From JBBQXK01 sp052387255 (GTDB lineage: Bacteria > Pseudomonadota > Alphaproteobacteria > Rhodobacterales > Rhodobacteraceae), in NCBI GenBank assembly GCA_052387255.1, contig JBQTJI010000008.1, positions 62,001 to 126,000 of the forward strand: a stretch of DNA of 64,000 nt, in the 5' to 3' direction. The notes beneath the pieces are model-generated. The model did not search any database. It was not told the DNA's origin and saw only the letters and a list, made by a program, of their open reading frames with translations. The position numbers and the translations under genes are program-made. Positions 44,240 through 52,906 of this stretch are shown one piece after another (the stretch's first letter is position 1; the number at the start of each line of letters is the position of its first letter).

Positions 44240-45397
44240 ATGCAGATCGGTTGCCCGAAAGAGATCAAGCCGCAGGAGTTCCGCGTCGGCCTGACGCCCG
44301 ATGCCGCGCGCGAATGCGCGGGCCACGGGCACGCGGTGCTGGTGGAAACCGGCGCGGGGGTGGGGGCGGGATTTGCGGACGCCGACTATGTCGCGGCGGG
44401 GGCAAGGATCGCCGGGGATGCGGCGCAGGTCTTTGCCGAGGCCGACCTCGTGATCAAGGTGAAGGAACCGCAGGCGGGCGAACGCGCCATGCTGCGGCGG
44501 GGGCAGGTGCTGTTCACCTACCTGCACCTCGCCCCCGACCCCGACCAGACCCGCGACCTTCTGGCCAGCGGGGCCACCTGCATCGCCTATGAAACCGTGA
44601 CCGACGCGCGGGGCGGGCTGCCGCTGCTGGCACCGATGTCCGAGGTGGCGGGGCGGCTGGCCCCGCAGGTGGGGGCCTGGGCGCTGCAGAAGGTGAACGG
44701 CGGGCGCGGCGTGCTGATGGGCGGCATTCCGGGCGTGCTGCCCGCCAGGGTCGCGGTCATCGGCGGCGGCGTCGTCGGCACCCATGCGGCGCGGGTGGCC
44801 GCCGGCATGGGCGCGGATGTCACCGTGCTCGACCGCTCGCTGCCGCGCCTGCGCTATCTGGACGATGTCTATGGCCGCGATTTCCGCACCGCCTATGCCA
44901 GTGCCGCAGCCACGGCGGCGGCGGTGGCCGAGGCCGACATGGTGATCGGTGCCGTGCTGATACCGGGTGCCGCCGCCCCGAAACTGGTGACGCGGGCGCA
45001 ACTGGCGACGATGAAGCCGGGTGCCGCCATCGTCGATGTCGCCATCGACCAGGGCGGGTGCTTCGAGACCAGCCACGCCACCACGCACCAGGACCCGATC
45101 TATGTCATCGACGGGATCGTCCACTACTGCGTGGCCAACATGCCCGGCGCAGTGGCACGGACCTCGACGCAGGGCCTGGGCAATGCCACACTGCCCTTCC
45201 TGCTGGCGCTGGCCGACAAGGGCTGGCGGCGGGCCTGCGCCGAGGATCCGCACCTGATGGCGGGGCTGAACGTGCATGACGGCCACCTGACCTATGCGGC
45301 GGTCGGCGAGGCTTTGGGGCTGCCCTGGATTGCGGCGGCCGAGGCGGTGGCGGGGCAGGGGCTCCGCCGCCCTACCCCAGGGGCCGCACCATCGTGA
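44240..45397 (+). CDS. ald: alanine dehydrogenase
   Basis: The 385-residue enzyme interconverts alanine and pyruvate with NAD. The N-terminal block KEIKPQEFRVGLTP contains the substrate Arg, K(V)KEP near 74 the catalytic Lys region, and GGGVVGTHAARVAAG (about 175-189) the NAD-binding loop. GGAGG lies 5 bases upstream of ATG 44240. The C-terminus is about a dozen residues longer than usual (LRRPTPGAAPS) and overlaps the convergent GNAT gene by 26 bases, suggesting loss of the original stop. Confidence 0.94.
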   Translation: MQIGCPKEIKPQEFRVGLTPDAARECAGHGHAVLVETGAGVGAGFADADYVAAGARIAGDAAQVFAEADLVIKVKEPQAGERAMLRRGQVLFTYLHLAPDPDQTRDLLASGATCIAYETVTDARGGLPLLAPMSEVAGRLAPQVGAWALQKVNGGRGVLMGGIPGVLPARVAVIGGGVVGTHAARVAAGMGADVTVLDRSLPRLRYLDDVYGRDFRTAYASAAATAAAVAEADMVIGAVLIPGAAAPKLVTRAQLATMKPGAAIVDVAIDQGGCFETSHATTHQDPIYVIDGIVHYCVANMPGAVARTSTQGLGNATLPFLLALADKGWRRACAEDPHLMAGLNVHDGHLTYAAVGEALGLPWIAAAEAVAGQGLRRPTPGAAPS

Positions 45398-45962
45398 TCG
45401 CCCTCTGGAACCCGAACAGAAGGCGCAACGGGCCAATCTGTTCGGTCCGCACCGCGCGGAATCCCAGCCGTTCGTACAGCGCCCGTGCGCGCAGGTTGGT
45501 GTCGATCACGTCCAGCCGCAGCTCGGCATAGGGGCGGGCGCGGGCGTCGCGGGCCAGCGCCTCGATCAGGGCGGTGCCCACGCCCTGGCCGCGCGCATGG
45601 GCGGCCACGCAGATGCCGTCGATCAGGAACCGGTCGTTGTCGACCTCGCGCGAGATCGCCCGCATCGCCGCCGCGCGCCACAGGGCACCGAAGCGGCCAT
45701 AGACCCGGCGCAGGTCGGCCAGGGTCCCTTCGGCAAAGCCCCCGTCGGCCGAGCGGAACCCGATCAGCCCCAGCAGCGCATCGCCGTCCGACAGCGCCAC
45801 GATCACGTGATCGCGCGAGATCGCCCGTTCCAGATAGGCCAGCGCCCGCCCCTCGGGGCCCAGCACGCGGCCCAGCTTGGTGCCGAAGGCCTGCCAGTAC
45901 AGCCGGGCTGCATCGGGGCGCAGGGCGTCGGGCAACCCGGCCACGACGCGCAGCGCCGTCAT
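45372..45962 (-). CDS. GNAT-family N-acetyltransferase
   Basis: The 196-residue acetyltransferase has the acetyl-CoA motif VAAHARGQGVGTALIEAL (about 118-135) and C-terminal NLRARALYERLGFRAV (about 155-170), both GNAT hallmarks. The substrate is unknown. Its start overlaps the stop of the upstream lipoprotein gene by 4 bases. The 3' end is convergent with, and overlaps, ald. Confidence 0.88.
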   Translation of the reverse strand: MTALRVVAGLPDALRPDAARLYWQAFGTKLGRVLGPEGRALAYLERAISRDHVIVALSDGDALLGLIGFRSADGGFAEGTLADLRRVYGRFGALWRAAAMRAISREVDNDRFLIDGICVAAHARGQGVGTALIEALARDARARPYAELRLDVIDTNLRARALYERLGFRAVRTEQIGPLRLLFGFQRAITMVRPLG

Positions 45963-46576
45963 TCCAGCGCCGGATCGCCCGCCTGCACCAGAAGCACGCC
46001 GTGGTTGTTGTCGGCGTCGTCATCCGTGATCTTGCGGGTGGTGACGCCGGGCAGTTCGCCAAAGGCTTCCATCAGAACCTTGGGGAACCAGGTCTGTGGC
46101 AGCCCTTCGAACCCCGGCACGCCGCGCAGGATTTTCGAAGTGGCGACGGTGCACTGCGTCTTGGGAACGGCCCCGTATTCCAGCACACGCCGCTTTACCA
46201 GGGCCGCAACGGTGGGGGTCACGACCAAGGTCTGCTCGACCACATCATAGGTTTCGCGCGCGTGGTAGTCGATGTAGAAGTTCACCATCTTGGGCGTCAT
46301 GCCGAAATGCACGTCGTTGCGCTCGGGCAGGCGCGGGTGTTGCCAGGTGCCGGCCGGATCGAACATCACGCGCTCGTCCGCGTTGACCATCAGTCCCGCA
46401 TGCGCGCCGCTGCCGCTGCGCGTGGACAGCACGGTGAACAGGGTCACGGTCGGCGGGCCGTCGTGGACATAGCGCGCCGCCTGCACCTGGTCTTCGGGGG
46501 CCCATTTCGGTTCGGCCGCGCCGCAGGCGGTCAGGGTCAGCGCCACGGCGACCCACAACAGGATACGATACATCAC
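45959..46576 (-). CDS. conserved lipoprotein of unknown function
   Basis: The 205-residue protein has an N-terminal signal and lipobox (LTLTACGAAEP, Cys18). The mature region reads like a Rhodobacterales conserved family with motifs VTLFTVLSTRSGSGAHAGL and FYIDYHARETYDVVEQ, but I cannot name a function. It is cotranscribed with the GNAT gene. A second ATG at 46573 is equally possible as start. Confidence 0.8.
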   Translation of the reverse strand: MMYRILLWVAVALTLTACGAAEPKWAPEDQVQAARYVHDGPPTVTLFTVLSTRSGSGAHAGLMVNADERVMFDPAGTWQHPRLPERNDVHFGMTPKMVNFYIDYHARETYDVVEQTLVVTPTVAALVKRRVLEYGAVPKTQCTVATSKILRGVPGFEGLPQTWFPKVLMEAFGELPGVTTRKITDDDADNNHGVLLVQAGDPALE

Positions 46577-46589
46577 GGGGTTCCCAGCC

Positions 46590-46742
46590 TCAGGCGTTCA
46601 GCAGGGCGGCAAGGATCAGCAGGCCGATGCTGATGCCGATGCCCCAGGTGACCATGCGGACGAACCCCGCAAAGGTCTTTTCCTGCACCCGGATGTCCAT
46701 GCTGCCCGGTTCGTGGTCGCCGTCGTGATGCTGGCCGGCCAT
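46590..46742 (-). CDS. aa3-type cytochrome c oxidase subunit IV (small)
   Basis: The 50-residue protein, MAGQHHDGDHEPGSMDIRV onward, has the conserved MDIRVQEKTFAGFVRM motif of alphaproteobacterial COX4_pro_2 and one membrane helix (about 29-48). It is the accessory fourth subunit of the aa3 oxidase first seen in Paracoccus. No other oxidase subunits are near, as is usual. ATG 46742 is used. Confidence 0.88.
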   Translation of the reverse strand: MAGQHHDGDHEPGSMDIRVQEKTFAGFVRMVTWGIGISIGLLILAALLNA

Positions 46743-46801
46743 GTCCTTGTCCCCAATCTGATCGTGCGTTTCCCCGGTCCTAGCGGATTCGCCGGGCGCT
46801 G

Positions 46802-47839
46802 TCACGCCGGATGCCAGACCCAGGCACCATCGTCGCGGCGACTGCGGCGCGCCTGTCCCAGCCGGCCCAGGTGGTTCAGATGCGCCACCGCCTCGACCAG
46901 GGCCAGGCCGTACTCGGACGCCCCGATGTCGCGGCCAAAGATCGCGGCAAAGCTGTCGCAGGCGGTCGCCGGGCCTTCGCGCAACCGGGCGGACAGGCGG
47001 TCGAGCGCGGTCTCGTGGTTCGCGATCATCTGCGACAGGCGCAGCGGCAGGCCGGTGAAGGGCAGCTTGTGACCCGGCAGCACCAGGTGATCGTCGCGCG
47101 CAACCTGCTGGAAGGCGTGGCAACTGGCGATCCATTCGCCCAGCGGGTCGGCGTCCGGTTCGGTGGCATAGACCCCGATGTTGGGCGAGATGCCGGGCAA
47201 AAGCTGATCGGCCCCCAGCACCAGATTGTCGTCCAGCGACCACAACGTCGCCTGTTCGGGTGCGTGGCCGTTGCCGGTGCGCACCTGCCAGCGCCGCCCC
47301 GCCAGCCGCAGCACCTGCTCCTCCGTGATGCGGGTGAAGCCCAGCGGCAGCGGGTCGACCACATCGGCAAAGTTGAAGGGCCGCTCGGCCAGGCGGCGTG
47401 CCAGCATCTCGGCAGGCATGCCCGCCCCGCGCCAGAACGCGACGGTTTCCGGCGTGGGCCGGGCCTGCACGTCCAGCACCAGCATCCGCGCGAACAGCCA
47501 CGCGGTGCGGGTGGTCAGCAACTCGGCCCCGCGCGACTGGAACCAGCCAGCGGCACCGATGTGGTCGGGGTGGTGGTGCGTCACCAGAACCCGCGCGACG
47601 GGATGGCCCGCCAGCGGCCCGTCCAGCAGCGTCTGCCATATCCCGTGCGACCGCGCGCCGCCCAGCCCGGTGTCGACCAGCGTCCAGCCGTCATCGTCGC
47701 GCAGCGCATAGACATTCACATGGTTCAGCGCCATCGGCAGCGGCATCCGTAGCCACAGCACCCCGTCGGCCACGGTCACCGCCTGGCCGGGCGCGGGCGC
47801 GTCGGGAAAGGGATGCGCGATGGTCTGGTGCAGGGTCAC
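46802..47839 (-). CDS. metallo-beta-lactamase-fold hydrolase
   Basis: The 345-residue protein has the zinc motif THHHPDHIG (H-x-H-x-D-H, about 100-106) and later ligands in the GNGHAPEQ and LPGHKLPF regions. The LACTB2-like C-terminal helical part is present. It starts at GTG 47839 inside the acyl-CoA dehydrogenase stop (GTGA), so the two are coupled and it may act as a thioesterase or hydrolase on an acyl intermediate. The substrate is inferred. Confidence 0.87.
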   Translation of the reverse strand: MTLHQTIAHPFPDAPAPGQAVTVADGVLWLRMPLPMALNHVNVYALRDDDGWTLVDTGLGGARSHGIWQTLLDGPLAGHPVARVLVTHHHPDHIGAAGWFQSRGAELLTTRTAWLFARMLVLDVQARPTPETVAFWRGAGMPAEMLARRLAERPFNFADVVDPLPLGFTRITEEQVLRLAGRRWQVRTGNGHAPEQATLWSLDDNLVLGADQLLPGISPNIGVYATEPDADPLGEWIASCHAFQQVARDDHLVLPGHKLPFTGLPLRLSQMIANHETALDRLSARLREGPATACDSFAAIFGRDIGASEYGLALVEAVAHLNHLGRLGQARRSRRDDGAWVWHPA

Positions 47840-49542
47840 GCCGCCAGGTCCGCGTCGGTCAGCGCGTACAGCCCCGCCGCCCCTTCGCGCACCTGCGCCA
47901 GAAGCGCGGCATGTTCCGGCAACAGGCGCAGGATGGCCACCCCCGCCAGCGCGCGGCGCGCCGGGTCGGCCATGGCCGAGCGCAGGTGGACATGACCCGA
48001 CAACACACGGGCAAAGGCGCGCAGATAGGGCACGGCCCCGGCGAAGCGGTCGTTCATCCCGGTCGCGACCATCGCCTCGGTCGCCTCGCGCAGCGCCTCG
48101 GCGGCCTTCCACACCGGCGTGGCCAGATCGGGCATCGCGGCACGCGCCGCCTCGGCCCCGGCCTGCACCTCGTCGATCAGGCGGAACGCGGCCTCGCCGC
48201 CATCGGCCATCTTGCGGCCCACAAGGTCCATCGCCTGGATGCCGTTGGTGCCCTCGTAGATCGCCGTCACCCGCACGTCGCGCAGGTATTGCGCGGCACC
48301 TGTTTCCTCGATGAACCCCATGCCGCCATGCACCTGCACCCCCTGCGAGGCGATGTGGATGCCGGTGTCCGTCCCGAACGCCTTGGCGATCGGCGTCAGC
48401 AGCGCCGCCCGCGCGCGCCACTCGTCGCTGCCGGTCGCGCGGGCCATGTCGATGGCCACCGCGCACATCAGGGCGATGGCGCGGGCCGACGTCGTCTCGG
48501 CCTTCATCTCGGCCAGCATGCGGCGCACGTCGGCGTGTTCGGCGATGCTGCCGGTGCCGCCCGCAACCGGGGTGCGGCCCTGGCGGCGGTCCATCGCATA
48601 GGCGACTGCCGCCTGCGTCGCCGCCTCGGCCACCGCCACGCCCTGCATCGCCACGCCCAGCCGGGCGTTGTTCATCATCGTGAACATCGCGGCCATTCCG
48701 CCATGCGGCTGCCCCACAAGCCAGCCCTGCGCACCGTCGTACTGCATCACGCAGGTCGGGCTGCCGTGCAGGCCCAGCTTGTGTTCCAGCGACACCACCT
48801 GCAGGCTGTTGCGGCGGCCGGGATTGCCCTGGGCATCGGGAATGAACTTCGGCACCATGAACAGGCTGATGCCGCCGGTTCCTGCCTTGCCGTCGGGCAG
48901 GCGCGCCAGCACCAGATGGCAGACGTTGGCGACAAAGTCGCTGTCGCCCCAAGTGATGTAGATCTTCTGCCCGGTGATGGCATAGCTGCCGTCGTCCAAG
49001 GGCTCGGCCCGCGTGCGCAGCGCGCCCACGTCGGTGCCGGCCTGCGGTTCGGTCAGGTTCATCGTGCCCGACCATTCGCCCGAAATCAGCCGGGGCAGGT
49101 AGACGGCCTTGATGGCATCGCTGGCGTGGTGTTCCAGCGCCTCGATCTGCCCTTGCGTCAGCAGCGGGTTCAGTTGCAGCGCCATGCAGGCGGCCCCGAT
49201 CATCTCGCCCACACAGGCGTTCACCGCCATCGGCAGGCCCATGCCGCCATGTGCCGGGTCCGCCGACACCGCCACCCAGCCGCCCTCGGCCAGCGCGCGG
49301 TACCCCTCGGCAAAGCCGGGCGAGGTGCGCACGACGCCGTTTTCCAGCCGCGCCGGATGCTTGTCGCCCGCCCTTTGCAGGGGGGCCAGCACGGTTTCGC
49401 TCAGGCTGCCCGCCTCGGCCAGGACGGCTTCGACCGTGTCCATCGCGGCTTCGGCATAGCGGTCGGTGGCGGCGACGGCGGCATAGTTCAGCACATGGTC
49501 CAGCAAAAAGCGGAACTCGGCCAGGGGGGCGCGGTAGGGCAT
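47836..49542 (-). CDS. acyl-CoA dehydrogenase, long (about 570-residue) type
   Basis: The 568-residue flavoenzyme has MNLTEPQAGTDVG (about 155), ITGQKIYITWGD (about 190), VQVHGGMGFIEE (about 425) and the catalytic Glu in IYEGTNGIQAMDL (about 447), as in AcdA/PA-type long acyl-CoA dehydrogenases. It oxidises acyl-CoA to enoyl-CoA, passing electrons to ETF; the ETF:quinone oxidoreductase is in this window at 54668. ATG 49542 follows GGAGAG. Divergent from sua5. Confidence 0.93.
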   Translation of the reverse strand: MPYRAPLAEFRFLLDHVLNYAAVAATDRYAEAAMDTVEAVLAEAGSLSETVLAPLQRAGDKHPARLENGVVRTSPGFAEGYRALAEGGWVAVSADPAHGGMGLPMAVNACVGEMIGAACMALQLNPLLTQGQIEALEHHASDAIKAVYLPRLISGEWSGTMNLTEPQAGTDVGALRTRAEPLDDGSYAITGQKIYITWGDSDFVANVCHLVLARLPDGKAGTGGISLFMVPKFIPDAQGNPGRRNSLQVVSLEHKLGLHGSPTCVMQYDGAQGWLVGQPHGGMAAMFTMMNNARLGVAMQGVAVAEAATQAAVAYAMDRRQGRTPVAGGTGSIAEHADVRRMLAEMKAETTSARAIALMCAVAIDMARATGSDEWRARAALLTPIAKAFGTDTGIHIASQGVQVHGGMGFIEETGAAQYLRDVRVTAIYEGTNGIQAMDLVGRKMADGGEAAFRLIDEVQAGAEAARAAMPDLATPVWKAAEALREATEAMVATGMNDRFAGAVPYLRAFARVLSGHVHLRSAMADPARRALAGVAILRLLPEHAALLAQVREGAAGLYALTDADLAA

Positions 49543-49660
49543 CGGTCTCTCCGGCTTGGACAAGCGACGGCGGTGCGGGTATTGGAACGCAGATTGCGCC
49601 CCGCGCCCGCGCGCCTTCAAGCAATACGCTGCGTCACAGGGGGGCGCGTCAAGAGGCCCG

Positions 49661-50608
49661 ATGACCGACACGCTGGGTACAATGCCGCAGGACCTGCACC
49701 GGGCCGCCGATCTCTTGCGGCGCGGGCTGCTGGTCGCCTTCCCGACCGAGACGGTCTATGGTCTGGGCGGCGATGCCGCCAGCGACGCCGCCGTGGCCGC
49801 GATCTATGCCGCCAAGGGGCGACCGTCGTTCAATCCCCTGATCGTGCATGTCGCCGATGCCGCAGCCGCCCACCGCCTGGCAGTCTTCGCCCCGGTGGCC
49901 GCGACCCTGGCCGCCGCCTTCTGGCCTGGGCCCCTGACGCTGGTCCTGCCCCTGCGACACGGACACGGCCTGTCGGCCCGCGTGACCGCCGGATTGCCCA
50001 AGGTGGCGCTGCGCGTGCCCGCGCATCCCGTGGCGCAAGGGTTGCTGCACGCCTTCGGCGGCCCGCTGGCCGCACCTTCGGCCAACCCCTCGGGCCGGGT
50101 GTCGCCGACACGGGCGGCGCATGTGCTGGACGGTTTGGCGGGCCGCATCGCCGCCGTGGTCGATGGCGGTCCCTGCGCGGTGGGGGTCGAATCGACCATC
50201 CTCGGCCTGGACGACGCGGGTCTCGTCCACCTGCTGCGGCCCGGCGGGCTGGCCGTCGAAGAGGTCGAGGCGGTGACGGGCACCCCCGTCTCCACCATGG
50301 CCGACCCCGCGCGCCCCCTCGCCCCCGGCCAGCTTGCCTCGCACTATGCGCCCGCCGCCGCCTTGCGCCTGAACGCCAGCGGCCCCGAACCGGGCGAGGT
50401 CTGGATCGGCTTCGGCACCGGGGGCGCGCTGGACCTGTCGCCGTCGCGCGACCTGGCCCAGGCGGCGGCGGCGCTGTTCCATGCCCTGCGCCAGGCCGAC
50501 CGGATCGCCGGCCCCGGCGGGCGCATCGCCGTGGCCCCGGTGCCCGACACCGGCCTTGGCCGCGCCATCAACGACCGCCTGCGCCGCGCAGCCGCGCCGC
50601 GAGAATAG
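49661..50608 (+). CDS. L-threonylcarbamoyladenylate synthase (Sua5 type)
   Basis: This 315-residue YrdC/Sua5 protein has the active-site KGRPSFNPLIVHV segment (about 50-62), APSANPSGRVS (about 146), and the Sua5 linker SPGQ-like PGQLASHYAP (about 222) followed by the C-terminal Sua5 domain. It makes threonylcarbamoyl-AMP for tRNA t6A37. Length identifies the Sua5 rather than TsaC form. A REP-like repeat begins 32 bp downstream. Confidence 0.93.
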   Translation: MTDTLGTMPQDLHRAADLLRRGLLVAFPTETVYGLGGDAASDAAVAAIYAAKGRPSFNPLIVHVADAAAAHRLAVFAPVAATLAAAFWPGPLTLVLPLRHGHGLSARVTAGLPKVALRVPAHPVAQGLLHAFGGPLAAPSANPSGRVSPTRAAHVLDGLAGRIAAVVDGGPCAVGVESTILGLDDAGLVHLLRPGGLAVEEVEAVTGTPVSTMADPARPLAPGQLASHYAPAAALRLNASGPEPGEVWIGFGTGGALDLSPSRDLAQAAAALFHALRQADRIAGPGGRIAVAPVPDTGLGRAINDRLRRAAAPRE

Positions 50609-50640
50609 GGCAAGTCGCGTTCATCCGGGTTCATCACATG

Positions 50641-50722
50641 ACCGGTCGCCCCGGCGAAGGCCGGGGCCCCGACGGTCGACGCGCAAGGGATCGAGGTCAC
50701 GGCATTCGCCGGGACGACTGGT
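50641..50722. repeat. REP-like GC-rich inverted repeat, copy 4 (diverged right arm)
   Basis: The left arm (ACCGGTCGCCCCGGCGAAGG) is like the other copies. The right arm (ending CGCCGGGACGACTGGT) has several mismatches, so this copy is older or relaxing. It follows the sua5 gene and precedes the S41-like region. Confidence 0.7.
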
Positions 50723-50801
50723 CCAGGTGGTGTCGGCGTGCATCCGGTTGGTCCAGACGAGCCCTAGGCATTCACCTTCGCAAGCAGAGAGGCGCGGGGA
50801 C

Positions 50802-50951
50802 ATGACGGTCGGGCCGGGGTTCGCGAACCAGTCGGCAACTGCGTTTTCCACCGGCACCGACGCGCTGCAACCCGACGCCGCCGATCCTGCGCAGCGCGTC
50901 CAATCTTCTGCAGTCATTCCGACAGATACCCAACGGTTGAAGGCCGCATGA
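50802..50951 (+). CDS. possible 49-residue protein of unknown function
   Basis: ATG 50802 follows AGAGGCGCGGGG and opens a 49-codon frame (MTVGPGFANQSATAFSTGTD at the start, QRLKAA at the end). The composition is polar and Ala/Thr-rich with no recognisable domain. Its stop overlaps an ATG-AAG-ACT-GCC-TAG minicistron. Weak evidence only; it may be noncoding. Confidence 0.2.
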   Translation: MTVGPGFANQSATAFSTGTDALQPDAADPAQRVQSSAVIPTDTQRLKAA

Positions 50952-50970
50952 AGACTGCCTAGAAGCCTGC

Positions 50971-52131
50971 ATGTTCGCAGAAGATGCCCGTCGAATCCGC
51001 GCGCTCATCCAGAAGGACACCGCATTCAGCGGTGTGGCTTCGTCGGACCTCGATGCGGCCGACCAGCGTCTTGCCCGCGCTGAAACGCCCGACGACTTCA
51101 GACTGGAGGCGATGCGGACCCTGGCGCTGGCTGGAAACGGTCACAGCCGCGCCATCGCGAATGCGGCGGTCAACACCTGGGCGCTGCGTCTTGTGTGGCT
51201 GGCCGACGGGCCCTGTGTCGTCGAGGGGCCGCATGCGGGCGCGCGGGTGGTTGCGGTGAACGGCATGTCCGTCGCGCAGATTTTCGGGAACCTGCGGCCC
51301 TATCTTGCGGGCACGACCCAAAGGGCGCGGGCACTGGCCGGGTTCATGCTGGCCTGGGCGCCAGCCCTGTCGATGGCAACGGGGGTGAAGGGTGACGCGG
51401 TCTACAGCCTGACAGACATCGCGGGAAGTACGTTTGATCTGACCGCATCCGATTCGGTGCAGGCACAGTCGCTGTATCCCCTGCGGGACAGAGGGGTGGC
51501 CGATCTTCTCATCGCGCGCGCCGGGATCGCCAGTCTGGACGAGGCACGGCGCGGCATTTTCCGTCGGCAGCTTCCGGGCCGGGTGGCCTATGTCCGCATC
51601 GCCGATCTAGGTGCCGGTCCACCCGATACCCTGGCCGCAAAGCTTGCGGCGATCTCCAGCCAGATCCGCGGTATCCGTCGCCTCGTCATCGATCTGCGCG
51701 GCAATCCGGGCGGAGACTTCTTCGGCGCTGCCGCCTTCGCACGTGGTCTTCCGGTCGTCGCGCCCGGTGCGGCACTCGCCGTATTGGTCGACAAGTTCAC
51801 ATTCTCGGCGGCACTGGTGACCGCAGCACTCCTGAAGTTTCATGCGCGCGGGCGACTTGTCGGCGAAGAGATGGGGGACGCGGCAGCGTTTCACGCCGAG
51901 GGCGGCACCGAGGTGCTGCCGCGATCGGGCCTGTCGATCCGCTATTCGGACGGCTGGCACGACTGGGATACCGGCAATGCTCACCCCGTTCTGACACCCC
52001 CGGAAATCGCGCGCGAGATGGTTGCTGCAGGATCGCTGATACCAGAGATCGCCGCCCAACCGACGGGCGCGGATTTCCTGGCCGGTCGCGACGTCGCACT
52101 CGACGCAGCGCTTGCGCTCGTCCGGGGGTAG
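50971..52131 (+). CDS. S41/tricorn-like peptidase homologue, apparently lacking a signal peptide
   Basis: The 386-residue protein resembles S41-type periplasmic or tricorn-core peptidases: an N-terminal helical block with the GNGHSRAI motif (family GDGHT, His near 57), a substrate-channel strand VIDLRGNPGGDFFG (about 230-243) and a nucleophile region FTFSAALVTAALL (Ser near 271) ending LVGEEMGD. The Lys found 25 residues after the Ser in CtpA-type enzymes is absent, so a tricorn-like His/Ser/Glu triad would be needed. No signal peptide follows ATG 50971, and an out-of-frame ATG-AAG-ACT-GCC-TAG just upstream may be a broken N-terminus. Confidence 0.7.
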   Translation: MFAEDARRIRALIQKDTAFSGVASSDLDAADQRLARAETPDDFRLEAMRTLALAGNGHSRAIANAAVNTWALRLVWLADGPCVVEGPHAGARVVAVNGMSVAQIFGNLRPYLAGTTQRARALAGFMLAWAPALSMATGVKGDAVYSLTDIAGSTFDLTASDSVQAQSLYPLRDRGVADLLIARAGIASLDEARRGIFRRQLPGRVAYVRIADLGAGPPDTLAAKLAAISSQIRGIRRLVIDLRGNPGGDFFGAAAFARGLPVVAPGAALAVLVDKFTFSAALVTAALLKFHARGRLVGEEMGDAAAFHAEGGTEVLPRSGLSIRYSDGWHDWDTGNAHPVLTPPEIAREMVAAGSLIPEIAAQPTGADFLAGRDVALDAALALVRG

Positions 52132-52432
52132 GGTCGACATCCCCATCGGGAATGGTGCTTGCGGCCCAAAGCCGACCTTCTTGCGCCCAGAAAATATGAC
52201 CTTCCTCTCGCGATCCGTGATGCCGGGGTCGCGCCGCCTGACGGCACGAAGCACTAGGGCCCGAGCAGACCGGATTTCGGTCAGCAAGGCCTCGGACTGG
52301 GCAATTGTCGCATGAGTGAGCATTTTCCCCGTGATAATGGCCCGACTTCCGCTACAAGGCCGCGCAGCGCCAAACCTGCGCCTGCCACCAACAATCTGCC
52401 GCGAACGCGGTCAAACGGACGAGGGAAACATC
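52132..52432. other. gene-free region upstream of mscL
   Basis: This 301-bp space lies between the S41-like stop and mscL. I see no credible gene, repeat or RNA; it should carry the mscL promoter. Base composition is slightly less GC-rich than the flanking coding DNA. Confidence 0.4.
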
Positions 52433-52864
52433 ATGCTGAACGAATTCAAGGCCTTCATCGCCAGGGGCAACGTCGTTGACCTGGCCGTCGGGATCATCAT
52501 CGGGGCCGCCTTCACCGCCATCGTCAACTCGCTGGTGGGCGACCTCATCAACCCGATCATCGGGCTGGTCCTGGGCAACGTCGACTTCTCGAACCTGTTC
52601 ATCAACCTCGGCGAAGGCGACTTCGCCTCGCTTGCCGCCGCGAAAGAGGCCGGTGCCCCGGTCTTTGCCTATGGCGCGTTCATCACCGCCTGCATCAACT
52701 TCCTGATCATCGCCTGGGTCGTGTTCCTGCTGGTCAAGGGCGTGAACAAGCTGAAGGATTCGATGGCCAGGAAAGAGGCCGAGGCCGCCGCCGCCGCGCC
52801 CGCCGGGCCGACCGAGGTGGACCTGCTCAAGGAAATCCGCGACGCGCTCAAGGCGCGCGGCTGA
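52433..52864 (+). CDS. mscL: large-conductance mechanosensitive channel
   Basis: The 143-residue MscL has the N-terminal amphipathic helix and pore helix M1 (FKAFIARGNVVDLAVGIIIG), a second helix M2 (about 82-102) and a C-terminal cytoplasmic bundle ending EVDLLKEIRDAL. It opens under membrane tension to release solutes on hypo-osmotic shock. GAGGG lies upstream of ATG 52433. Confidence 0.97.
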   Translation: MLNEFKAFIARGNVVDLAVGIIIGAAFTAIVNSLVGDLINPIIGLVLGNVDFSNLFINLGEGDFASLAAAKEAGAPVFAYGAFITACINFLIIAWVVFLLVKGVNKLKDSMARKEAEAAAAAPAGPTEVDLLKEIRDALKARG

Positions 52865-52874
52865 TCGCAACGGC

Positions 52875-52896
52875 GGGCGGGGGCCTGGCCCCGCCC
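52875..52896. terminator. GC-rich hairpin between mscL and the convergent gene
   Basis: GGGCGGGGGCC-T-GGCCCCGCCC forms a stem with one bulged base, 10 bp after the mscL stop and 10 bp before the stop of the convergent gene. It has no T-run but could act in both directions. Confidence 0.4.
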
Positions 52897-52906
52897 TGCC
52901 CTCCGC

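Noticed and set aside
47398..50805. Rightward frame of about 1135 codons over the acyl-CoA dehydrogenase and sua5 region
   Set aside because: Shadow of the acyl-CoA dehydrogenase, metallo-hydrolase and sua5 genes; no domain and Arg/Ala-rich throughout.
51607..52323. Leftward frame of 238 codons over the S41-like 3' end
   Set aside because: No domain and no SD; antisense to the S41-like gene. Its non-overlapping part is Arg-rich with no family match.
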